From Piliocolobus tephrosceles (taxonomy: Eukaryota > Chordata > Mammalia > Primates > Cercopithecidae): a stretch of DNA of 64,000 nucleotides. The stretch spans positions 22,128,504-22,192,503 of the forward strand of contig NC_045452.1 of NCBI RefSeq assembly GCF_002776525.5, in the 5' to 3' direction. A model generated the notes under the pieces. The model made no database searches. It was not told where the DNA came from and saw only the letters and a program-made list of their open reading frames with translations. The position numbers and the translations under genes are program-made. Positions 56,421 through 64,000 of this stretch are shown here, piece after piece. Every line of letters starts with the position of its first letter. Within the stretch, counting starts at the first letter, position 1.

Positions 56421-56554
56421 TGAGAGTGGTGCCTGCCATGTGAGGTCAGGATAAGTTTAGGATTCATCAGTCCGAAAAAGTAAGGGTTGAGAGGAGACTG
56501 AAATTTAAAATGGCATTATGTTAACATCTACAACATATTGAGCACCAAATCTTT

Positions 56555-57000
56555 CATTTATCTATTGCTATATAAGGATCACTCCAGAATTTAGCAGCTT
56601 AAAGCAACAATAATCATTTTATTATCTCTTGCTGGGGGGTTGGTTGGGCTCAGCTAGGTAGTTTTTCCTGGGGTATCTCAAGCAGTTGCAGCTAGACGGG
56701 ACTGGAGTCATCTCTAAAGTTTCCTTACATGTCTTGGGGTTGATGGTGGCTGTCAGCTGGGTCCCACCTGGGACTGTTGGCTGGAGCACCTATATGTGAG
56801 CTCTCCATGTTTACCTACCTCACAGCATGGCAGGTGTGTTCTAGGAGCTAACCTCCCAAGGGAACAAGATGAAAATGCATGACATTTTTATGACATAACC
56901 TTAGAAGCTACACAGTATCACCATATTGTCTTGGTTGAGGGAGTCACAGAGGTTTGCCTGGGTTCACGGGGAGTGGATGGGACCCCACTATTCAATGGGA
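56555..57000 (+). mobile_element. Ancient interspersed repeat, family not identified
   Basis: AATTTAGCAGCTTAAAGCAAC and GGGCTCAGCTAGGTAGTTTT resemble a common mammalian repeat consensus that I cannot name with confidence. The order of blocks is kept over about 450 bp. Strand is uncertain. Confidence 0.4.
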
Positions 57001-57124
57001 GAAGTGTCGTCACATTTGAAGAAGAGCATGTGAGATATGTTATATTGTGTTAGCCCATCTTTGGAAAATAGGGTCTCCATGCCAAGCATGTGCTAGGGGT
57101 TTTAAGAACTTTTTCACTTATTCT

Positions 57125-57413
57125 TTTTTTTTTTTTTTTGAGACGGAGTCTTGCTCTGCCGCCCGGGCTGGAGTGCAGTGGCCGGCTCTCAGCTCACTGC
57201 AAGCTCTGCCTCCCGGGTTCACGCCATTCTCCTGTCTCAGCCTCCCGAGTAGCTGGGACTACAGGCGCCCGCCTCGTCGCCCGGCTAATTTTTTGTATTT
57301 TTTAGTAGAGACGGGGTTTCACCATCTTAGCCAGGATGGTCTCGATCTCCTGACCCGCCCGTCTCGGCCTCCCAAAGTGCTGGGATTACAGGCTTGAGCC
57401 ACCGCGCCTGGCC
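57125..57413 (-). mobile_element. AluY (antisense), cercopithecid-like
   Basis: Perfect 16-bp duplication CTTTTTCACTTATTCT (57109-57124 and 57414-57429). Lost about 10 bp (CTCGTGATC region) before GCCCGTCTCGGCC. Confidence 0.98.
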
Positions 57414-57429
57414 CTTTTTCACTTATTCT

Positions 57430-57710
57430 GCAGGTACCTGTTATTCTAATTTTACTGATAATTAAGTATGAAATAAATATAAAGATATGGTCTGCTTAAC
57501 CGTAAGGTTCACAGCAGTAGGAGGACAACCTTATGTGACATATCTTCTGGGATTTCTGTTGGTAATGATGCTGATCCGAATGTAATCCAATGGGCCTGTC
57601 TCTGCTGTTTCCAAGTTTTTGATTCAGTTTCAGATTAGAATAGTATAAATCAGAGACTTCTGGTCTGGCTATGCTGCTTTAAATCAGTCATTTGAGCTCT
57701 TTAGTCCAAG
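57430..57710. other. Unique intronic sequence
   Basis: Nothing recognised. Confidence 0.5.
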
Positions 57711-57715
57711 TTTGT

Positions 57716-57882
57716 TTCTCTCTCTCTTTTCTTTTTTCTTTCTTTCTTTTCTCTTTCTTTATCTTCTTTCTTTTCTTTCTTCTTCCTTCCTTCCTTCCTT
57801 CCTTCCTTCCTTCCTTCCTTCCTTCCTTCCTTCCTCTCTTTCTCTTTCTCTTTCTCTTTCTCTTTCTCTTTCTCTTTCTCTT
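57716..57882. repeat. Large polypyrimidine microsatellite (CTTT, TTCC, CTTTCT)
   Basis: About 165 bp of almost pure C/T on the + strand: irregular CTTT, then about 11 TTCC units, then about 8 CTTTCT units. Forms a purine/pyrimidine mirror-type tract. Confidence 0.97.
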
Positions 57883-57889
57883 ATAAAAA

Positions 57890-58014
57890 GACAACTAGAG
57901 ATGAGGTCTCACTATGTTGCCCAGGCTGGTCTTGAACTCCTGGCCTCAAGCAATCCTTTTGTCTCAACCTCCCAGATTGTTGGGATTACATATGTGAGCT
58001 ACTGTGCGTGGCCC
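57890..58014 (-). mobile_element. Alu monomer (antisense)
   Basis: GAGGTCTCACTATGTTGCCC to GAGCTACTGTGCGTGGCC; half-length, attached to the microsatellite. Confidence 0.85.
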
Positions 58015-58368
58015 CTAGTTTCTTTTTTTAAAAAAATATGAGAGATGAACCCACAGGATCCTTTTAACTCTATAATTCATGACTTTGTGTAAGTCCCTTT
58101 GCCCTGCACCCCAGTACTAAAGAAGTTAATGGTCTCTAAATATAGGTGCCGATCTGTTAGAGAAGTTTGTTTGCTCTTATAAGAATTCTATCTGTTTAAT
58201 TTTGAATTTTCACACACAAAAAAATTATTTAATATAGTTGCTTTGTGTCTTAAATCTGGTTGACACCCACTAGGTCATCCCAAGTCAAGATACTTTGTTC
58301 CTGCACATGCACAGATAGTTTCATGATCTTTTCTGGAAATTGTCCGCAAAGTTGATAGCTAGAGTTGT
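58015..58368. other. Unique intronic sequence
   Basis: Nothing recognised. Confidence 0.5.
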
Positions 58369-58369
58369 G

Positions 58370-58530
58370 CTAGTCAGTGTTGTATAGCGAGACTGCTGAG
58401 GGGTCAGTCCTTCTGTTTGATATGGGCAAGATGCTTAAGCTCTCTGGTCACTGGTTTTCTCAGGTGTAAAATGGGGATAATGCCTGTGAGTGTGCTTAGC
58501 GTGTGATGAATGCTTAATACATATTATTTT
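58370..58530 (-). mobile_element. MIR (antisense)
   Basis: GGGCAAGATGCTTAAGCTCT, TCTCAGGTGTAAAATGGGGA and GATGAATGCTTAATACATA match the MIR reverse complement. Confidence 0.75.
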
Positions 58531-59640
58531 TCCTTCTTTCATAGGTTTCCTTCTAATACCTCCATCTACTCAGTGCCACAGAGTATAATAGCATATATAC
58601 TCTATAATACTGTATATACTCTAGTATAATACAGTTGCCATTCTTTAGGGTAATGTTATATAGCTATGTTCGTATCTGCAAATGAAACATTTCTGGTAAT
58701 TATATAGATGGTAATGACAAATGACATAAAGATGAGATAGTTTGTTGACCTCTGTCGTTTAATTATATGAAAAATAGCAACTTTGTTAACTATATTTATA
58801 ATCTCCTCTTAAGTGCCCTAAGCGCCTATGTTAATATAAAACTTTCAATATAAATTTCAGTGGCCTTCTTTGCCAATCAGCCCTTAAGGAGCTTTATTTT
58901 CCTCAAAAACTCTTGTCTGCTATTTTTCAGAGCTATCTGAAAGCTGAGTTACCTTAACTAGTATTTATTTCCCTTCTACTTCTGAGGGGGTGGTTATCCC
59001 CCACCCCTGGTAGTGGGAATGACAGAAGGTCCATGCAGTTACCTTGCTTTTGCTTTCCTTATCCTTTCCAGAAACTGCCAGGCCGTAAATATTAGAGGAA
59101 TCATCCGGGGAGGGACTCAGGTAAGTGACCAGATGACTGTGGATGATTGATTACCTGATGTGAAGAACTAGAGGAGCTGGGCACGGTTTTGAGTGTGAGC
59201 AAGTCCGCGTAGGGCAGCTGAGTTTAACTCCTGTGCAGGAAGGGCACACGCATACCTGGTGTGCTGAATTCTAGGCTGAGGTTCCTGTGTCCCTGATACA
59301 TGTCTCCAGTCTGTGTTCTCCCTCACACAGTCACACCTACGTCTCGTCTACAGGAACACTCTATCTCCGTCACAAAGAAAATACTCAGGGAAGGGTAAGC
59401 AGACCCAGCTGCAAACCTTGTAGCAGGAGTGGAGTTCAAGGTAGAGTGTGATCCTTAGAGTTACTTTGCTCTTCTGCTGATGCCAGTTTTGGGGGCGGCA
59501 GCTGAGAAATGTGTATGATACTATGGATGTTCACCTCAGATGTCCTTGTCATAAAGGGTGATATAAATGATCAACAAAAATTACTAGGGTAACCGGAGGG
59601 GGAGTTAGTTCTACAAGTTTTGTGCCACTAGCTGCTTCAT
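58531..59640. other. Repeat-free intronic sequence with candidate exon
   Basis: About 1.1 kb without recognised repeats, including the splice-flanked 49-nt segment at 59072-59120. Confidence 0.5.
59072..59120 (+). other. SGSM3: Candidate non-coding SGSM3 5' UTR exon
   Basis: Strong signals on both sides: a pyrimidine tract ending CTTATCCTTTCCAG just before 59072, and a consensus donor CAG|GTAAGT at 59120/59121. The 49-nt segment has no long ORF, so it would be 5' UTR. It lies in a repeat-free block of the presumed SGSM3 intron 1. Confidence 0.4.
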
Positions 59641-59649
59641 CATGGAGTT

Positions 59650-60610
59650 TGGTGGGGTCCAGGCTTCAAGGCTGTCTTTACATACTGCTGAGTAATTGCT
59701 GTATTTAGCAGCATTCTGAGAGAACACAGGTGGGTTCCAGGATGACATTGCCAAAGCATAAAATGTGCATTGGAGGCAAGTGCGAGGCAGGTGTTCACAG
59801 ATGAGGCTGCAGGGAGTAGCGGGGCTGCTAGGTCACGCAGGGTCTTATAAACCAAGTTAACCAATTTGGACTTTAAAGCAAAGGGAAGGTTTTAAAGTCG
59901 GGAGGGAAATGGTCAGTTGCATTTTGAAAGAATTTCTGTGGCTGCAGGGTAGAGAGTGGATGGAGGGAGGGGCCGAGAGTGGAGGCAGAGATTCCAGTTG
60001 AGAGATGTATAATAATCATGATGGTGAAAAATGACTACAGTCCCAACTAGAAAGTAGCAACAGGTTGTAAGAGAAAGGGAGGCTTCAAAAACATTAGGAA
60101 AGGCCAAATAGTTGAGGGGTGAAGATGGAAAAATGAAGAATCCATTAAACATGACCCCCAAGTCCTGCCTGGAGAAAGTGGGTAGGTAGGTTGTAATGGC
60201 AATAGAACCACTGAAGGAGACCCAGGTTCATGAGGAAAGGTGTTGAGTTAGCTTGGAGAGCGGCAAATTGGAAGAATATGGAGGAGCTGCCTACCAGCTG
60301 GATGTGCTGATCTGAGGTTCAGAGAGAAATGCATCTTCGAGCTAGAAATGAATTATCTGCCTGTAGATGTTAATTGAAGTTGTGAGAGTCACCAGGAGCT
60401 CCAGGAGAGTGCAGAGAGCTAGAGGAGAGTCGAAGGCAGAACGTTAAGGCATCTGAAGAACAGGCATAGGAGGAGGAACTGGAAAAGGAGACTAAGAAGG
60501 AGCCAGAAAGCCGGGAGGAAAACCAAAGGATCGTGACACATAGACACCCAGAGACACTGTGTGTTAAGGAGGAGGAAGTGATTACAGATAAATGCTACTG
60601 AGTGGTCAGG
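59650..60610 (-). mobile_element. L2 LINE internal region (antisense), about 1 kb
   Basis: TCACGCAGGGTCTTATAAAC, ATGACCCCCAAGTCCTG, CAGCTGGATGTGCTGATCTG, GGAGACTAAGAAGGAGCCAG and GGAAGTGATTACAGATAAATG follow the reverse complement of L2 in the right order. Confidence 0.7.
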
Positions 60611-60629
60611 TGTGGTAAGAACTGCAGTG

Positions 60630-60934
60630 CAGGCCGGGCGCGGTGGCTAACACCTGTAATCCCAGCACTTTAGGAGGCCGAGGCGGGCGGATCACAAGGT
60701 CAGGAGATTGAGACCATCTTGGCTAACATGGTGAAACCCTGTCTCTACTAAAAATACAAAAAATTAGCCGGGCGTGGTGGCGGGTGCCTGTAGTCCCAGC
60801 TACTCGGGAGGCTGTGGCAGGAGAATGGCCTGAACCTGGGAGGCGGAGCTTGCAGTGAGCTGAGATCCGGCCACTGCACTCCAGCCTGGGTGACAGAGTG
60901 AGACTCCGTCTCAAAAAAAAAAAAAAAAAAAAAA
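60630..60934 (+). mobile_element. AluY (sense), cercopithecid type, first of a tandem pair
   Basis: GAGATCCGGCCACTGC marker, A tail of 22 leading straight into the next Alu. Left flank AAGAACTGCAGTG (60617-60629). Confidence 0.97.
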
Positions 60935-61220
60935 CCCGGGCGCGGTGGCTCACGCCTGTAATCCCAGCACTTTGGGAGGCTGAGGTGGGCAGATCACCTG
61001 AGGTCAGGAATTCGAGACCAGCCTCAACATGGGGAAACCCTGTCTCTCCTAAAAATACAAAATTAGCCGGGTGTGGTGCTGCATGCCTGTAATCCCAGCT
61101 ACTCAGGAGGCTGACGCAGGAGAATTGCTTGAACCTGGGAGGCGGAGGTTGTGGTGAGCCGAGATCGCGCCGCTGCACTCCAGCTGGGGAACAAGAGCGA
61201 AACTCCATTTCAAAAACACA
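60935..61220 (+). mobile_element. Alu (sense), second of the tandem pair
   Basis: AluS-like, starts CCCGGGCGCGGTGG. Right flank AAGAACTGCAGTG (61221-61233) matches the flank before the first Alu. Confidence 0.97.
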
Positions 61221-61233
61221 AAGAACTGCAGTG

Positions 61234-61478
61234 TAGTCATTAGATTTAATGAACTTCAGCTGTGCTGGATTGACTCTTTAGCCCTAGCACACACTGAGGA
61301 TACTAATAAAGCAGATATGTGAAATAGAAAATAGAACTCATTATTGGCCATTTCATAGATACAGAACAAGTCACCTAGCGAAAAAAATCTAAACTTTGTA
61401 GAAGTTCCTCATACTCATTTCATTTTTAAATGAGGGGCACCCTAATCTCTTGCTCTGTGATTCTCTAAAGGTCTTTAA
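61234..61478. other. Unique intronic sequence
   Basis: Nothing recognised. Confidence 0.5.
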
Positions 61479-61479
61479 A

Positions 61480-61890
61480 ATTGTTTAACTTTGTTTGCAT
61501 AGGTAATAACACTTCAAAATGCAAAAGGTACAGAAAGAGTATGAAGTAAAAGTCTCCCTGCCACCCAGTTCCCCCCACATGTAGCCTTCTTTATTTTACA
61601 TGAAAATTTCTCTCCTTTTTAACAAGTATTTTCACATTCTTCTCACTCCTTGCTTTTTTTACTTAGTCCCTATCAGTGACAGCTGCACACCATTTTATTA
61701 TATAGATATACGGTAATTAAACAGTCCTGTATCAGTGGGTATTGAGGTTTCCTAATATTTTGCCATCTCATATTTTGTTTTCAAAACCAGTGCTTTAGGG
61801 AGTTAAGTTGTATATGGGTCATTTTGCTGGCACGTAGGATAAATTTCCAGAAGCGGGAATTGCTGGGCCAAAGAACCTCTAAAGGATTTA
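61480..61890 (-). mobile_element. L1M-type LINE 3' region (antisense)
   Basis: GTCTCCCTGCCACCCAGTTC, GATAAATTTCCAGAAGCGGG and AATTGCTGGGCCAAAGAA fit the reverse complement of old L1 3' ends. Confidence 0.7.
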
Positions 61891-61892
61891 AT

Positions 61893-62400
61893 TCAGTTCT
61901 GTTTATTCGAGTCCCTGGCACTTAGCATGCAATGAATGGTAGCTGTTAGTAAGATATGTATAGACGGGTTGGTTGGGGGCCCAGAGGAATAGGGGCACCT
62001 AACAAAATAAAGGGGGAGTATCAAAGAAGGCTTCTTAGAGGAGGCAGTGCTTGAGCTGAAGAGTAAGTCAGGTAAAGTGGAGGGCATTATGAGCAGGGGG
62101 AGCAGTAGAGAGCCCAAGACACAGGAAAAGAGCGTGTTGTACATCAGGACCTTCTACGAGTTTGCTGTGCTCATTCATCAAACAGCCCCTGCCACATGTC
62201 AGCACTGGCCTAGGTACTGGACATGGGACAGATATACATGTCCATAAATTATAGTATCACATGAAATCAACAGCAGCATGTACAATGATTAATTCTTTTG
62301 GGGAAGGAAGTAGGGGATATGGAAGTTGGAAAGAAAGGCTTGTTAGAGGAGGCTACATCTGAGCTAGAATCTGAAAGAATGATGGTCAAAGAGGAATTCA
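61893..62400 (-). mobile_element. L2 fragments (antisense), probably two copies
   Basis: GAAGGCTTCTTAGAGGAGGC with GTAGAGAGCCCAAGACACAG, then again TTCATCAAACAGCCCC and AAAGGCTTGTTAGAGGAGGC: the same L2 zone appears twice. Confidence 0.6.
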
Positions 62401-62403
62401 GGT

Positions 62404-62581
62404 CAGTGGTTCTCAAAGTGTGTTCCCCGGACCAAAGGCATCTGCATCACCTGGGAGAGGCAGAGTCTCAGGTCCTACTTACACCTGCTGAGTCAGAAAT
62501 TCAGGGGCTGGGCCTCAGCTGTCTGGGTTTGAGGAAGCCCTCCAGGTGATTCTGATACATTCTGTATTTTGAGAACCACTG
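62404..62581 (+). mobile_element. MER5A (hAT/Charlie-type DNA transposon), complete
   Basis: 178 bp with perfect 14-bp terminal inverted repeats, CAGTGGTTCTCAAA (62404-62417) and TTTGAGAACCACTG (62568-62581). Interior matches MER5A (GCATCACCTGGGAGAGGC, CCCTCCAGGTGATTCTGAT). Non-autonomous; strand by consensus. Confidence 0.93.
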
Positions 62582-62582
62582 A

Positions 62583-62877
62583 TCAACTGGGTGTGTGACT
62601 CATGCCTATAATCCCAGCACTTTGGGAGGCTGAGGCAGGAGGATCCCTTGAGCCCAGGAGTTTGAGACCAGGCTAGGCAACATAGTGAGATCCGGTCTCT
62701 ACAAAAAATTAAAAAAATTAGCCTGGTGTGGTGGTGCACACCTGTAGTCCCAGCTACTCAGGAGGCTGAGATGAGAGGCTTGCTTGAGCCTGGGAGTTCA
62801 AGGCTGCAGTGAGCTCTGATCATGCCACTGCACTCCAGCCTGGGCAACAGAGTGAAACCCCGTCTCAAAACACAAAA
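62583..62877 (+). mobile_element. Alu (sense), AluJ/S-like
   Basis: Inserted directly at the MER5A end; starts CAACTGGGTGTGTGACTCA. Confidence 0.95.
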
Positions 62878-63411
62878 AGTTGTGTTAGTGTAATTACAAG
62901 ACTCAAGAGTCCAGAGCTTCCTTTGCCATGATTAGCCTGTTGAGTGTGTTTATAATCTGGAGATTTCCTTTGCCCTGAAATTTGTCCTGCAAGGACTTAA
63001 GTTTATCATTTGTGTTTGCATCTTACTGTATTCTCAGTAGAAAAGAATGGTCCTGTGAGCATTTGTGCAGAGTGCGCAGAAGTGCTTCTGAGCCTTGGGC
63101 TCTGACAGCCAGTGTCTTACCCAAACCCAGCTCTGGCTGGGCCTGGGAACCAAATGCCTGGGCTGTGGTGAAAACTCAGGAGACGTGGAGGCATATCTGT
63201 AAAAGCAGATTCGTAAATAGCATTTTTCCACCCTAGAGCCTGTTTTGCAAATTGCTGCACTTTTCTGGTATCCTTGTTTGTAAGTATCTCTTTTCCTTTA
63301 AACTGCTTTTAGTGGCTTTTGCTTTTGGAAAAGTATTTTATTAATACTTCCTGATAATAGGGAGCAACTGCAACCCAGGTGAAGAGATACCTGGGGATTT
63401 TATTTAGCCTT
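62878..63411. other. Unique intronic sequence
   Basis: Nothing recognised. Confidence 0.5.
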
Positions 63412-63428
63412 AAAAACCATCAACCCAA

Positions 63429-63720
63429 GGGCCGGGCGCGGTGGCTCACGCCTGTAATCCCAGCACTTTGGGAGGCCGAGACGGGCAGATCACGAGGTCA
63501 GGAGATCGAGACCATCCTGGCTAACACGGTGAAACCCCGTCTCTACTAAAAATACAAAAAATTAGCAGGCGAGGTGGTGGGCGCTTGTAGTCCTAGCTAC
63601 TCGGGAGGCTGAGGCAGGAGAATGGCGTGAACCCGGGAGGCGGAGCTTGCAGTGAGCTGAGATCCGGCCACTGCACTCCAGCCTGGGCGACAGAGCAAGA
63701 CTCCGTCTCAAAAAAAAAAA
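63429..63720 (+). mobile_element. AluY (sense), cercopithecid type, very young
   Basis: Near-consensus body. Perfect 17-bp duplication AAAAACCATCAACCCAA (63412-63428 and 63721-63737). Among the least diverged copies in the window. Confidence 0.98.
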
Positions 63721-63737
63721 AAAAACCATCAACCCAA

Positions 63738-63859
63738 ACCAGTGGCTTGGAAACCTGAGTTTCAAAGTGTTGTCAGTTTTTTTTCCAGTGATTATTCCAG
63801 TAATTATTTAGACTATGGCAGGGGAAGGGGGCTTGTTACAGTAACTCGGAAAATTACAG

Positions 63860-63890
<31 letters not shown>

Positions 63891-64000
63891 GCAGCTTAGG
63901 AAGTTCCTGATTTCACAGGTTGCTAAGATGTCAAATTCATGCAGAGCTGTGTTAGGAAACTGTTAGTTACAAATGAGAGAGAAGGGGATCCTTTTCACAG
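63738..64000. other. Unique intronic sequence to window end
   Basis: Contains a T run at about 63862-63887 without an Alu body. No exon seen. Confidence 0.5.

Larger units (their letters stand above)
45195..64000 (+). other. SGSM3: SGSM3 intron 1 (incomplete)
   Basis: No coding exon is visible up to the window end. The stretch holds Alus, MIR, L2, L1 and MER5A copies, one candidate non-coding exon (59072-59120), a CRE motif and a large pyrimidine microsatellite. Intron status is inferred from synteny. Confidence 0.5.

Noticed and set aside
57688..57894. Lys/Arg/Glu-repeat ORF on the - strand
   Set aside because: Translation of the polypyrimidine microsatellite.
59354..59394. Second splice-flanked segment (CTACAG| ... 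AGG|GTAAGC)
   Set aside because: Weak polypyrimidine tract and only 41 nt; much less convincing than 59072-59120.

Overview
The window is nuclear DNA from a primate, most likely an Old World monkey (macaque or baboon type). It is packed with Alu elements (about 75 copies or fragments). The youngest copies carry base combinations I associate with the cercopithecid AluY lineage (GGCTCAAGCCTG near the start, CTAGCCGGGCGAGGTGG in the middle, GAGATCCGGCCACTGC near the right end). Gene order and content match the human 22q13 interval TNRC6B - ADSL - SGSM3, all read on the + strand.

Layout. 1 to about 8,430: repeat-poor DNA with no convincing ORF, one Alu, and a poly(A) signal at 8,403. Its position relative to ADSL fits the end of the very long TNRC6B 3' UTR (inferred from synteny). 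8,430-18,830: intergenic DNA made of Alus, MIRs and broken L2 LINEs. 18,830-41,780: the complete ADSL gene (adenylosuccinate lyase). It has 13 coding exons that splice in frame into 484 codons plus stop, an intact active site, a CpG-rich promoter and a poly(A) signal. 41,780-44,990: short intergenic segment with a chimeric retro-inserted patch and a CR1/L3-type LINE relic. 44,990-45,560: CpG-rich promoter with a consensus ZNF143-type site, then a non-coding first exon attributable to SGSM3. 45,195-64,000: the first part of SGSM3 intron 1, with one candidate extra 5' UTR exon at 59,072-59,120. No SGSM3 coding sequence is visible.

Biology. ADSL catalyses two fumarate-releasing steps of purine synthesis. 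TNRC6B (GW182 family) acts in miRNA silencing, and SGSM3 is a RUN/TBC/SH3 protein of small-GTPase signalling. The three look like independent neighbours, not a functional cluster. I found no undescribed gene system. The most unusual items are mobile-element structures: an Alu that carried 47 bp of 5' flanking DNA inside a perfect target-site duplication, and an Alu plus flank copied from ADSL intron 4 to just downstream of ADSL, joined to a 22-bp inverted patch. A tandem splice donor in ADSL exon 6 also stands out, because its alternative use creates an immediate stop codon. There is a 100-N assembly gap inside an AluY at 27,452-27,551. All family names and human comparisons come from memory, not from a search.
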